From Candidatus Magasanikiibacteriota bacterium (lineage in GTDB: Bacteria; Patescibacteriota; Patescibacteriia; Magasanikbacterales; UBA922), in contig JAAZJX010000034.1 of NCBI GenBank assembly GCA_012800155.1, forward strand, positions 1 through 20,709: DNA of 20,709 nt, read 5' to 3'. Positions within the stretch are counted from its first letter, which is position 1. Every line of letters starts with the position of its first letter. The position numbers were made by a program, and so were the translations under genes. The notes below the pieces were generated by a model, which was given only the letters and a program-made list of their open reading frames with translations, made no database searches and was not told the DNA's origin. Below, piece by piece: positions 11,450 to 18,930 of this stretch.

Positions 11450-11478
11450 TTTACTTAAGATAAAAAATATAATATACT
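11450..11478 (+). promoter_or_regulatory. Promoter of the 141-aa gene
   Basis: TTTACT (11450-11455), a 17-bp spacer and TATACT (11473-11478). The predicted start is near 11485, for a leader of about 20 nt. Confidence 0.55.
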
Positions 11479-11504
11479 AAATTTGTTTATATTTAAAAAA
11501 ATTT

Positions 11505-11930
11505 ATGTTTAAGTTATTTCGTTTTATATTTAAATTATTGTTATTAGCAATTTTGGCTTTAATTATAATTTTAATTTTTAATCCTTGGAATTTACGAGTT
11601 AAATTAATTAATAAAGCTTTGCAGTATTATTTTAATACTAATCAGATTAGTACAGAAATAATTTCAACTGAAGATAATAGTACTAATACAGAAAATAATA
11701 CTTCTATATCTGACAATCAAGAGAATATAAATAAAAATATTTTGTTAAGTGAGGAGCAGAAGAAAACTTTAGAAAGTTGGGGAATGGACACAACTCTTTT
11801 ACCAACAGAGATTACTTCAGAGATGCAGGATTGTTTAGTAGAAAAGATAGGCAGGGAACGAATAGAAGCAATTATTTCTGGTAATAAACCTGGTGTTTGG
11901 GAATTGTTAAAAGCCAAAAGTTGTTTATAA
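11505..11930 (+). CDS. Membrane-anchored hypothetical protein, 141 aa
   Basis: I do not recognise a named family. A strongly hydrophobic N-terminal helix (about 8-27, LLLLAILALIIILIF) acts as an anchor or uncleaved signal. A low-complexity Ser/Thr/Asn-rich linker follows (about 48-78). A compact C-terminal helical domain (about 80-141, from LSEEQKKTLESWGMD to LLKAKSCL) contains the only two cysteines, in MQDCLVEKIG and at the second-last residue, which could form a disulfide if the domain is outside the membrane. The anchor-linker-small-domain build suggests an envelope-tethered helper. It is monocistronic with its own promoter and terminator. There is no Shine-Dalgarno. My impression that similar C-terminal domains occur in other Patescibacteria would need a search. 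Confidence 0.8.
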   Translation: MFKLFRFIFKLLLLAILALIIILIFNPWNLRVKLINKALQYYFNTNQISTEIISTEDNSTNTENNTSISDNQENINKNILLSEEQKKTLESWGMDTTLLPTEITSEMQDCLVEKIGRERIEAIISGNKPGVWELLKAKSCL

Positions 11931-11946
11931 ATTATAAAATTATTTA

Positions 11947-11973
11947 AAATACATACTTAATAGTATGTATTTT
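11947..11973 (+). terminator. Terminator of the 141-aa gene
   Basis: A perfect 11-bp stem AAATACATACT (11947-11957) / AGTATGTATTT (11962-11972) surrounds TAAT and continues into a T-rich stretch. Confidence 0.75.
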
Positions 11974-11987
11974 ATTTTAGATTAAAT

Positions 11988-12016
11988 TTGCATTTTTCAA
12001 TATTTTTGGCTAAAAT
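11988..12016 (+). promoter_or_regulatory. Promoter of the LeuRS gene
   Basis: TTGCAT (11988-11993), a 17-bp spacer and TAAAAT (12011-12016). The predicted start is near 12023, about 18 nt before the ATG. An overlapping TATAAT at 12016-12021 would need a 22-bp spacer and is less likely. Confidence 0.6.
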
Positions 12017-12040
12017 ATAATACAAGTTAATTAATATTTT

Positions 12041-14455
12041 ATGTCTAATTATAATCATAAAGAAGTAGAAAAAAAATGGAAAGAGAAATGGGAAAAAGAA
12101 AAACTTTATCAAATTAAAGAGGATTCTAAGAAAAAGAAATTTTTTGTTTTGGATATGTTTCCTTATCCTTCTGGTGTTGGGCTTCATGTTGGACATCCTA
12201 AGGGTTATATTGCTACAGATGTGATTGCTCGTATGAAAATGATGCAGGGTTATAATGTTCTTCATCCTATGGGCTGGGATGCTTTTGGTCTTCCAGCAGA
12301 GAATTACGCGATTGCAAATAAAGTTCATCCTTCTATAGCAACAGCTAAAAATATTGAAACTTTCAAAAAACAACTTGGTTTGCTTGGTTTTACTTATGAT
12401 TGGGAAAGAGAAATAAATACTACTGATCCAAATTATTATAAATGGACTCAATGGGCTTTTATTCAAATGTTTAAACGAGGTTTAGCTTTTGAATCGTATG
12501 AACCCATTAATTGGTGTCCTACTTGTAAAACTGGTTTAGCTAATGAAGATTTAGAAAATGGTAAGTGTGAACGCTGTAATACAACAGTTGAACGCAAACC
12601 AATGCGTCAATGGGTTTTAAAAATTACTGATTATGCTGAAAGATTATTAGCTGATCTTGATAAATTAGAACAATGGCCAGAATCAATTAAAGATATGCAA
12701 AGAAATTGGATTGGTAAATCAGAAGGTGCTTTAATTAAATTTAATGTCAAAAATAGTGAGGAAATTTTAGAAGTATTTACTACTCGTCCAGACACTCTCT
12801 TTGGCGCCACATATTGTGTGATTGCTCCAGAACATTCTTTAATTAAAAATTTAAGATTGCAGATTTTAAATTATTCTGATGTTGAAAAATATGTAGAAAA
12901 AGCCAAAAATAAATCTGATTTAGAAAGAATTGAAAATAAAGAAAAGACCGGTGTAGAATTAAAAGGTGTAAAAGCAATTAATCCAGTAAATAATGAAGAG
13001 ATTCCAATTTTTGTGGCAGATTATGTTTTAACTAATTATGGTACTGGAGCAATTATGGCTGTACCAGCTCATGATCAGAGAGATTTTGAGTTTGCGAAAA
13101 AATTTAATTTACCAATTAAATATGTAATAATGCCTGAAGATAATTTTATTGATTTACAAGAACCTTATATAGGAGATGGTATAGTAGTTAAATCAGATTT
13201 TATTGAAGGACTTAATGTTTTTGAAGCAAAAGAAAAAATAATTGCTTGGCTAGAAGAAAAAAGAATTGGTCAAAGAAAAGTACAATATAAACTTCGTGAT
13301 TGGGTATTTTCTCGTCAGCGTTATTGGGGTGAACCGATTCCTTTGATTCATTGTGAAAAATGTGGTTGGCAATCAGTTCCAGAAAAAGATTTACCACTTG
13401 AATTACCAAAAGTAGAAAATTATGAACCAAGTGGAACTGGTGAATCACCTTTGGTAAATATTGCAGAGTGGGTTAATACTCAATGTCCAGTATGTGGTGG
13501 TTTAGCTAGGCGTGAAACAAATACTATGCCACAATGGGCTGGTTCATGTTGGTATTATTTACGCTATTGTGATCCAAAAAATAAAGAAGAATTAATTAAT
13601 AAAGAAAAAGAAAAATATTGGAATCCAGTTGATTTATATGTAGGTGGAGCAGAACATGCGACTCGACATCTTATCTATGCGCGTTTTTGGCATAAGTTTT
13701 TATTTGATATTGGTATAGTTTCTCATGAGGAGCCATTTATTAGATTACAAAATGTAGGTTTGATTTTAGCTGAAGATGGTCGTAAAATGAGTAAACGCTG
13801 GAATAATGTTATTAATCCAGATGATATTGTTGAGCAGTATGGCGCTGATGCGATGCGACTTTATGAAATGTTTATGGGTCCGTTTGATCAACCAGTAGCT
13901 TGGAGTACACAGGGAGTGATAGGGATGAGAAGATTTTTGGAGAAAGTTTGGGCACTCAAGTCAAAAGTCCATAAAGTCGAAAAGTTTATAAAGTCTGACA
14001 TTGATATTTTATTACATCAAACAATAAAAAAAGTAAGTGAAGATATTGAAGCAATGCGATTTAATACTGCGATTTCTCAACTTATGATTCTTGTGAATGA
14101 AATGAGTAAAGAAAAACAATTATTTTTTACTCATTATTCTTTATTTCTTCAATTACTTGCTCCTTTTGCTCCTCATATTACTGAAGAACTTTGGGTTGAA
14201 TTAGAAAATAAAGAAAGTATTTTTCAGTCTGCTTGGCCAAAATATGATCCAGCTTTGATTCAAAATGAAACGACCACTATTGCTGTACAAGTAAACGGTA
14301 AATTGCGTGATACTTTTGATATTCCAGCTGATATGTCTGAAGAAGAAATTAAAAAATTAGCTTTGTCATCTGAAAAAGTTCAAAAATGGTTAGAGAATAA
14401 AGAACCAAAGAAAATTATTTATGTAAAAGGAAAGTTAGTAAGTGTAGTAGTGTAG
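12041..14455 (+). CDS. leuS: Leucyl-tRNA synthetase
   Basis: Class I synthetase that charges tRNA-Leu, 804 aa, bacterial type. The HIGH motif is HVGH (49-52) after PYPSGVGL. A first zinc site is formed by C159-P-T-C162 with C176-E-R-C179. The CP1 editing domain includes TTRPDTLFGATY and TNYGTGAIMAVPAHDQRDFEFA with its conserved aspartate. A second cysteine set (C438-E-K-C441 with CPVC) lies before the tRNA-contacting insert. KMSKR (582-586) is the KMSKS loop. The anticodon-binding helices and the C-terminal domain (VNGKLRDTFDIPADMSEEEI) are complete. Residues about 640-653 (KSKVHKVEKFIKS) are encoded by an inserted repeat. There is no Shine-Dalgarno. The gene is monocistronic. Confidence 0.98.
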   Translation: MSNYNHKEVEKKWKEKWEKEKLYQIKEDSKKKKFFVLDMFPYPSGVGLHVGHPKGYIATDVIARMKMMQGYNVLHPMGWDAFGLPAENYAIANKVHPSIATAKNIETFKKQLGLLGFTYDWEREINTTDPNYYKWTQWAFIQMFKRGLAFESYEPINWCPTCKTGLANEDLENGKCERCNTTVERKPMRQWVLKITDYAERLLADLDKLEQWPESIKDMQRNWIGKSEGALIKFNVKNSEEILEVFTTRPDTLFGATYCVIAPEHSLIKNLRLQILNYSDVEKYVEKAKNKSDLERIENKEKTGVELKGVKAINPVNNEEIPIFVADYVLTNYGTGAIMAVPAHDQRDFEFAKKFNLPIKYVIMPEDNFIDLQEPYIGDGIVVKSDFIEGLNVFEAKEKIIAWLEEKRIGQRKVQYKLRDWVFSRQRYWGEPIPLIHCEKCGWQSVPEKDLPLELPKVENYEPSGTGESPLVNIAEWVNTQCPVCGGLARRETNTMPQWAGSCWYYLRYCDPKNKEELINKEKEKYWNPVDLYVGGAEHATRHLIYARFWHKFLFDIGIVSHEEPFIRLQNVGLILAEDGRKMSKRWNNVINPDDIVEQYGADAMRLYEMFMGPFDQPVAWSTQGVIGMRRFLEKVWALKSKVHKVEKFIKSDIDILLHQTIKKVSEDIEAMRFNTAISQLMILVNEMSKEKQLFFTHYSLFLQLLAPFAPHITEELWVELENKESIFQSAWPKYDPALIQNETTTIAVQVNGKLRDTFDIPADMSEEEIKKLALSSEKVQKWLENKEPKKIIYVKGKLVSVVV
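13957..13996 (+). repeat. Dispersed repeat copy inside leuS
   Basis: Imperfect units of about 8-9 bases built on ATAAAGT/AAAAGT follow each other and encode KSKVHKVEKFIKS. The first 31 bases align with 20333-20363 in rarA with about eight substitutions, nearly all transitions, in the same reading phase. Confidence 0.65.
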
Positions 14456-14542
14456 TTGTGTTATAGTAGAATATAGATTTAATAAATTAAATAAATTAAA
14501 CCAATTATATTTTTTATTAGTATCTGTTTGTCCATGTTTTAT

Positions 14543-14571
14543 AAAATAAATATTTATTTTTTTATTTTTTT
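14543..14571 (+). terminator. Weak A/T-only terminator candidate after leuS
   Basis: AAAATAA (14543-14549) pairs with TTATTTT (14554-14560) around ATAT and is followed by a T-rich run. The rest of 14456-14624 is AT-rich filler in which I see nothing else. Confidence 0.35.
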
Positions 14572-14624
14572 AATTACTTAAATACAAGTATAATATATAA
14601 AACTATAATTTTTTTTATTTATTA

Positions 14625-14653
14625 TTGATAAATAAAAGAATATTTTATATAAT
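14625..14653 (+). promoter_or_regulatory. Promoter of the F420-ligase-like gene
   Basis: TTGATA (14625-14630), an exact 17-bp spacer and a perfect TATAAT (14648-14653). The predicted start is near 14660. The 14-nt leader has a weak purine stretch AAGAAG before the ATG. Confidence 0.75.
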
Positions 14654-14673
14654 AAAATATAAGAAGAATAAAT

Positions 14674-15840
14674 ATGAGTAAATTAGGAACAGTAGCTTTA
14701 GGAATAAAAGCTCCTATAATAAAAGCAGAAGATGATATTTGTCAGGTAGTTATTGATTCTTTGAAAGATACAGTAAGAGAAGATGATTTAAGGATTGATG
14801 ATCGTGATATTTTATGTATTACAGAAGCAGTAGTAGCTAAGGGGCAAAATAATTTTGTATCATTAGATGATATTGCTTTTGATGTAAAAAAGAAAATGGG
14901 AAAAGGTAAGGTTGGACTAATTTATCCGATTTTTTCTCGTAATCGTTTTGCGCCACTATTAGAGGGAATAGTAAATGGGGTTGATGAGTTAGTTTTAATT
15001 TTAAGTTATCCAAAAGATGAAGTTGGAAATTCTTTAATTAAAAATTTTCATAAGTATAATATTAATCCTTATTTAAGAAATTATACTTTAAAAGAATTTA
15101 AAAATACTTTTAAAGAAACTGTGCACGAGTTTACAGGTGTTGATTATTTAGATTTATATAAGAATGTAAATAAAGATAAGATTACTATTGTTTTAAGTAA
15201 TGACCCTTTAGAAGTATTAAAATATACCGATAAAGTAATTGTAGCTAGTGTTCATAATAGAGCTGAATTAAAAGAAACATTAATTAGAAATAATGCTAAG
15301 AAAGTAATAGATTTAACTGAAATTCTAAATGAACCTGTTAATGGTTCTGGTTATAATAAAGAATATGGCTTATTAGGCTCTAATGTTTCAACTAGTACTT
15401 TAGTTAAATTATTTCCTAGACATGATCAAAGTTTAATAACAAAAATACAAGATAAAGTATATAAAGAATTTAAAAAGAAAATAGAAGTAATGGTTTATGG
15501 AGATGGTGGTTTTAAAGATCCTATTGGTGGAATTTGGGAGTTAGCAGACCCGGTAATATCTCCTATGTATTCCAAAGGTTTAGGAGGTACTCCAAATGAA
15601 GTAAAGCTAAAGTATCTTGCTGATAATGATTTTAAAGGAAAATTAAATATTGAAGATTTAGTTAAAGAAAGAATAAAGACAAAGGAAAAAAAGTTAAAAG
15701 GGAAATCAGAATCTTTAGGAACTACTCCAAGAAGGTATGTAGATTTGGTTGGTAGTTTAGCTGATTTAGTAACTGGTAGTGGGGATAAAGGCACACCTTT
15801 TGTTTTAATTAAAAATTATTTTAAGAATTATTCAGAGTAA
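14674..15840 (+). CDS. Coenzyme F420-0:L-glutamate ligase-like protein (CofE superfamily)
   Basis: 388 aa. The N-terminus (LGTVALGIKAPIIKAEDDI, then DRDILCITEAVVAKGQ at about 43-58) matches the opening of the F420-0:gamma-glutamyl ligase fold. Later blocks such as NEPVNGSGYNKEYGLLGSN (about 219-237), MVYGDGGFKDPIGGIWELADP (about 273-293) and GLGGTPNEVKLKYLAD look like conserved metal- or nucleotide-binding loops. Related long proteins of unknown function occur in Firmicutes that do not make F420. It probably forms a gamma-glutamyl amide bond using GTP or ATP, but the acceptor is unknown: coenzyme F420 is unlikely here and a folate-like or peptide acceptor is only a guess. It is monocistronic with a strong promoter and has no membrane segment. 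Confidence is high that it is a gene and moderate for the family. Confidence 0.8.
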   Translation: MSKLGTVALGIKAPIIKAEDDICQVVIDSLKDTVREDDLRIDDRDILCITEAVVAKGQNNFVSLDDIAFDVKKKMGKGKVGLIYPIFSRNRFAPLLEGIVNGVDELVLILSYPKDEVGNSLIKNFHKYNINPYLRNYTLKEFKNTFKETVHEFTGVDYLDLYKNVNKDKITIVLSNDPLEVLKYTDKVIVASVHNRAELKETLIRNNAKKVIDLTEILNEPVNGSGYNKEYGLLGSNVSTSTLVKLFPRHDQSLITKIQDKVYKEFKKKIEVMVYGDGGFKDPIGGIWELADPVISPMYSKGLGGTPNEVKLKYLADNDFKGKLNIEDLVKERIKTKEKKLKGKSESLGTTPRRYVDLVGSLADLVTGSGDKGTPFVLIKNYFKNYSE

Positions 15841-15862
15841 AGGCTTTTTAAAAAGTCCTTTT
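15839..15862 (+). terminator. Terminator candidate of the F420-ligase-like gene
   Basis: AAAGG and CTTTTT pair with AAAAAG and CCTTT with one bulged T, ending in Ts. The hairpin begins in the stop codon. The loop must take some of the A/T core. Confidence 0.45.
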
Positions 15863-16017
15863 AAAATAATTGCTATTTATTTTTGTGGAAAATAAAATTA
15901 TTTTGAAATTGAAAGTTTCTGAAATTTTATGTGAAGAACATAAGGTATAATTATTAAATTATTTAAGAGCTACTTCAATTGAAGTTGGTTTTTTATTTAA
16001 TTTTGGTAAAAAGCCTT
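15840..16017. repeat. 11-bp inverted repeat bounding most of an intergenic region
   Basis: AAGGCTTTTTA (15840-15850) and TAAAAAGCCTT (16007-16017) are perfect inverted copies 156 bp apart. Between them are a small hairpin TTATGT/ACATAA (15927-15943), a TATAAT (15946-15951) without a good -35, and a terminator-like hairpin (15972-15994). There is no ORF of note. This could be a small non-autonomous element or a non-coding RNA locus, or just AT-rich coincidence. Confidence 0.35.
15972..15994 (+). terminator. Terminator-like hairpin in the comEC upstream gap
   Basis: ACTTC (15972-15976) pairs with GAAGT (15981-15985) around AATT, then TGG and six Ts. The stem is short. It could end a short transcript from the TATAAT at 15946. 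Confidence 0.4.
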
Positions 16018-16101
16018 AATTTAAAAGAAAAATATTTGAAAATAAATATAAAAAATCAGTTTTAATTAGTTAGATTCGTTTGATTTGTGTTCTATTAAGT
16101 T

Positions 16102-17571
16102 ATGTTTAATAAAATTATCAATTCAAAAAGCAAGACATTTATGATGTTTTGTTTTTGTTTTTTATGGGGAGTTTTAATAGCTTCTTTATTAGAATTAAAA
16201 TTAGATTGGGTTTATATTTATTTTAGTTTATTTATTTTGTTTAGTAGTTTAATTATTTTTAGAGAAAATAAAAAAATTCGGTTTTGTTTAATTAGTTTGT
16301 TTTTGATTATTTTAGGATTAACTCGTTATCAATTAGCTTTTATTAAAAATGAGGTAAAGGAAGAGAAAAGTAATTTTTTGGTAGTTGTTTCTGCTGAACC
16401 AGATGTTCGTTTAGATGGAGTACGATATATTGTTCAAGATAAAGTTAATAAAAATAAATATTATTTTAAATCTACATTATATCCGCGTTATGATTATGGT
16501 GATGAATTAGAAATTAATTGTAAATTGCAAATACCAAAATCAAGTGAAAATTTTCGTTATGAAATGTATTTAGCAAGATATGGAGTTTTTTTTGAATGTA
16601 AAAATGTTAAAATTAATAAAATTAGTTCAGGTAATGGCAATTTTATTTTACAAGGTATTTTTAGTTTTAAAAAAATAATTTCACAAAAAATAAATAATCT
16701 TTGGCATGAACCTTTGGCTAGTTTTATGGCTGGGTTACTTTATGGTTATCGTGGAGGATTGGGAGAATTGAATGAAATATTTAGTCAAACAGGAATTACT
16801 CATATCGTAGCAATTTCTGGTTATAACATTACTATTATAGTTTCAATTTTGATTACATTTTGTGTTCAATTATATATACCACGAAAAAAAGCTTTTTGGT
16901 TAATTGTTTTTGGTATAATTATTTTTGTTTTATTTGCTGGTGCGAGCGCTTCAGTAGTTCGAGCTGGTATTATGGGTATTATAGTTTTATTATCTAAACA
17001 AACTGGACGCTCTTCAAAAATAGGCAATGTTTTAATTTTAACTGCTGTGTTGATGGTTATACAAAATCCATTAGTATTATTATGGGATGCTGGATTTCAA
17101 CTTTCTTTTATATCTACTTGCGGTTTAGTTTATTTGTCGCCATTATTTGTTCAAGTATTTAAAAAAGTTCCAGAAATGTTTGGTATAAAAGAATCATTAA
17201 CTTCTACAATGTCAGCTATTATAGCTACTTTGCCATTAATTTTATTTCAATTTGGAAGATTATCTATTGTGGCGCCTGTAGTAAATATTTTAGTATTGTG
17301 GATTATTCCTTATTTAATGTTAATTGGTTTTTTGGCAACAGTTTTTAGTTTTATCTTTTTTCCTTTAGGTCAAGTATTGGCTTGGATAGGTATGGTCGGT
17401 TTAAAATATATTGTATTTGTGGTAAAATTTTTTGCAAAATTACCATTTGCTGCTATAGATTTAAAAATAACTTGGTGGATGATGATAGGATTGTATGGGG
17501 GAATTATTTATTTAATTATAAAAAATAGAAAGTATAAATCAGAATTAGTTATTGAAGAATTGAAAAATTAG
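16102..17571 (+). CDS. comEC: ComEC/Rec2-type DNA-uptake channel, membrane part only
   Basis: 489 aa. Two or three N-terminal membrane helices (about 10-75) are followed by an extracytoplasmic OB-like domain (about 90-180, FLVVVSAEPDVRLDGVRYIV). The Competence domain with many helices follows (about 200-470), with the signature HIVAISGYN (234-242) and ASASVVRAGIMG (about 283-294). Full-length ComEC of other bacteria (750 aa or more) adds a C-terminal metallo-beta-lactamase domain. Here that domain is missing and is encoded by the next gene 61 bp downstream. The protein would carry single-stranded DNA across the cytoplasmic membrane during natural transformation. There is no Shine-Dalgarno and I found no convincing promoter. 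The TAG stop fits the expected end of the Competence domain, so this is a split gene rather than a damaged one. Confidence 0.93.
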   Translation: MFNKIINSKSKTFMMFCFCFLWGVLIASLLELKLDWVYIYFSLFILFSSLIIFRENKKIRFCLISLFLIILGLTRYQLAFIKNEVKEEKSNFLVVVSAEPDVRLDGVRYIVQDKVNKNKYYFKSTLYPRYDYGDELEINCKLQIPKSSENFRYEMYLARYGVFFECKNVKINKISSGNGNFILQGIFSFKKIISQKINNLWHEPLASFMAGLLYGYRGGLGELNEIFSQTGITHIVAISGYNITIIVSILITFCVQLYIPRKKAFWLIVFGIIIFVLFAGASASVVRAGIMGIIVLLSKQTGRSSKIGNVLILTAVLMVIQNPLVLLWDAGFQLSFISTCGLVYLSPLFVQVFKKVPEMFGIKESLTSTMSAIIATLPLILFQFGRLSIVAPVVNILVLWIIPYLMLIGFLATVFSFIFFPLGQVLAWIGMVGLKYIVFVVKFFAKLPFAAIDLKITWWMMIGLYGGIIYLIIKNRKYKSELVIEELKN

Positions 17572-17632
17572 TTTTTATAAAAGAAAAATAAAAATTAGAT
17601 AAATTAAATTATTTTGACATAAAAATAAACTT

Positions 17633-18541
17633 ATGAAAAAAACTTTTATTTTTATTTTAATTTTACTAATAGTTGTGTTAGGTTTATTATTTTATGTTAA
17701 ACAAAATAATATAAATAATAAAGAATCATCTGTTTTAACTAATAATAATTCTGTAAATCTTAAAATAACTTTTTTGGATATTGGACAAGGTGATGCTAGT
17801 TTGATAGATTTTCCTAATGGAGAACAAATGTTAGTGGACTGTTCAGAAGATGCAAGAATTTTAGAAGCTTTGGGTAGAGTAATGAATTTTTATGATAATG
17901 AAATTGATTATTTATTAATTACTCATCCTGATTCAGATCATTATGGCGGTTGTGAAGAAGTTTTAAATAGATTTAAAGTAAAAAATATAATTTATAGTGG
18001 TTATCAAAAGACTGGAGATGAGGCTTGGAATAGTTTTTTTGAAAAGTTTACTAAAAATTCAGATTTAAATTATATTAAAATTGATCATGAACAAACAATG
18101 ATGATTTCTAGTACTAGTTTACATTTTTTATATCCTAATCATTCTTTGGAATTGGATAGTAAGATTCCTAATTTAAATAAAAAATCTAATGTAAATAATA
18201 CTTCAATAGTTTTTGAATTAACTTATAAAGATAAGGAAATTTTGTTTACTGGAGATATGGAAAGTGATTTAGAAAATTATTTAATTAGTAATTATGGTGA
18301 TATTTTGGATACAGATATTTTGAAAGTAGGACATCATGGTAGTAGTAGTGGATCAGGGCAAAATTTTTTGGATATTGTAACTCCAGAATATAGTATTATT
18401 TCTGTGGGAAAAAATAATAAATTTGGACATCCTTCTCTTCGGGTTTTAAAAAGATTGGAAAGAGTGGGAACAAAAATTTTACGAACAGATTTAATCAAAG
18501 ATATTACTTGTTTTATTGGTGAAAGTTTGATTTGTAGTTAA
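17633..18541 (+). CDS. ComEC-type metallo-beta-lactamase protein
   Basis: 302 aa. An N-terminal membrane anchor or signal (about 3-22) is followed by an Asn-rich linker. The MBL fold starts at about 44 with ITFLDIGQGDASLIDFPNG. The metal motif HPDSDH (98-103, the HxxxDH form typical of ComEC-like proteins), GD at 207-208 and VGHHGSS (H234-H235) follow. H266 in FGHPS completes the set. This corresponds to the C-terminal domain of full-length ComEC, thought to degrade the non-transported strand. The anchor and the position directly after the truncated comEC suggest that the two proteins work together outside the membrane. A TTGAAG-18-TATAAA pair at the end of comEC could be a weak private promoter, but co-transcription is likely. 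The next gene's promoter begins inside the 3' end of this gene. Confidence 0.93.
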   Translation: MKKTFIFILILLIVVLGLLFYVKQNNINNKESSVLTNNNSVNLKITFLDIGQGDASLIDFPNGEQMLVDCSEDARILEALGRVMNFYDNEIDYLLITHPDSDHYGGCEEVLNRFKVKNIIYSGYQKTGDEAWNSFFEKFTKNSDLNYIKIDHEQTMMISSTSLHFLYPNHSLELDSKIPNLNKKSNVNNTSIVFELTYKDKEILFTGDMESDLENYLISNYGDILDTDILKVGHHGSSSGSGQNFLDIVTPEYSIISVGKNNKFGHPSLRVLKRLERVGTKILRTDLIKDITCFIGESLICS

Positions 18542-18560
18542 TTAGATTATTTGTTAAAAT
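18532..18560 (+). promoter_or_regulatory. Promoter of the YvlD-like gene pair
   Basis: TTGTAG (18532-18537, inside the end of the MBL gene), a 17-bp spacer and the extended -10 TGT-TAAAAT (18552-18560). The predicted start is near 18567, about 20 nt before the ATG. I saw no terminator between the MBL gene and this promoter. Confidence 0.6.
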
Positions 18561-18585
18561 AGAAGTATTCTTAAAAATTTAATCT

Positions 18586-18924
18586 ATGAAATTATTATTG
18601 CGTTGGGTAATAAATGCTGGTACTTTACTTTTATTAGCTAGTTATTTACCGGGAATTTCAGTTTCTGGTTGGTACACAGCTTTGATTACTGCTTTATTAT
18701 TAGGTTTGTTGAATGCTTTATTAAAACCAATATTAGTATTTTTGACTTTACCAGTGAATATTTTGACTTTGGGTTTGTTTACTTTTGTGATTAATGCTTT
18801 GTTATTTTGGTTTGTGGCAACAGTGGTAAAAGGATTTGCAGTGGCAGGATTTTGGCCAGCATTTTTTGGAGCTTTGATTATAAGTGTGATAAATTGGTTA
18901 ATTAGTGATTTATTAAAAAAATAA
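18586..18924 (+). CDS. YvlD / phage holin family IV membrane protein
   Basis: 112 aa, almost entirely hydrophobic with four predicted membrane helices: about 5-24, 30-55 (with the family motif ALLLGLLNALLKPIL), 57-82 and 88-108 (FFGALIISVINWLISDLL). This matches the four-helix Mycobacterial phage holin superfamily IV, which includes Bacillus YvlD. Despite the name, most chromosomal members are not linked to phage, and their function is unknown. A role in envelope stress is sometimes suggested. Nothing phage-like surrounds it here. The start follows a good promoter and has no Shine-Dalgarno. The next gene begins six bases after its stop, so the two share a transcript. Confidence 0.92.
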   Translation: MKLLLRWVINAGTLLLLASYLPGISVSGWYTALITALLLGLLNALLKPILVFLTLPVNILTLGLFTFVINALLFWFVATVVKGFAVAGFWPAFFGALIISVINWLISDLLKK

Positions 18925-18930
18925 TATCTT

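Noticed and set aside
11972..12466. Long open frame antisense to the start of leuS
   Set aside because: It is the mirror of a conserved LeuRS coding region, has a low-complexity Phe/Lys/Ile-rich translation and lacks any start signal.
17614..17619. Perfect TTGACA just before the MBL gene
   Set aside because: It lies only 13 bases before the ATG, so a matching -10 would fall inside the gene, and none is present at the right spacing.
18586..18924. Phage remnant suggested by the holin family name
   Set aside because: The four-helix family is widespread on chromosomes, and the neighbours are housekeeping genes with no integrase, lysin or structural gene.
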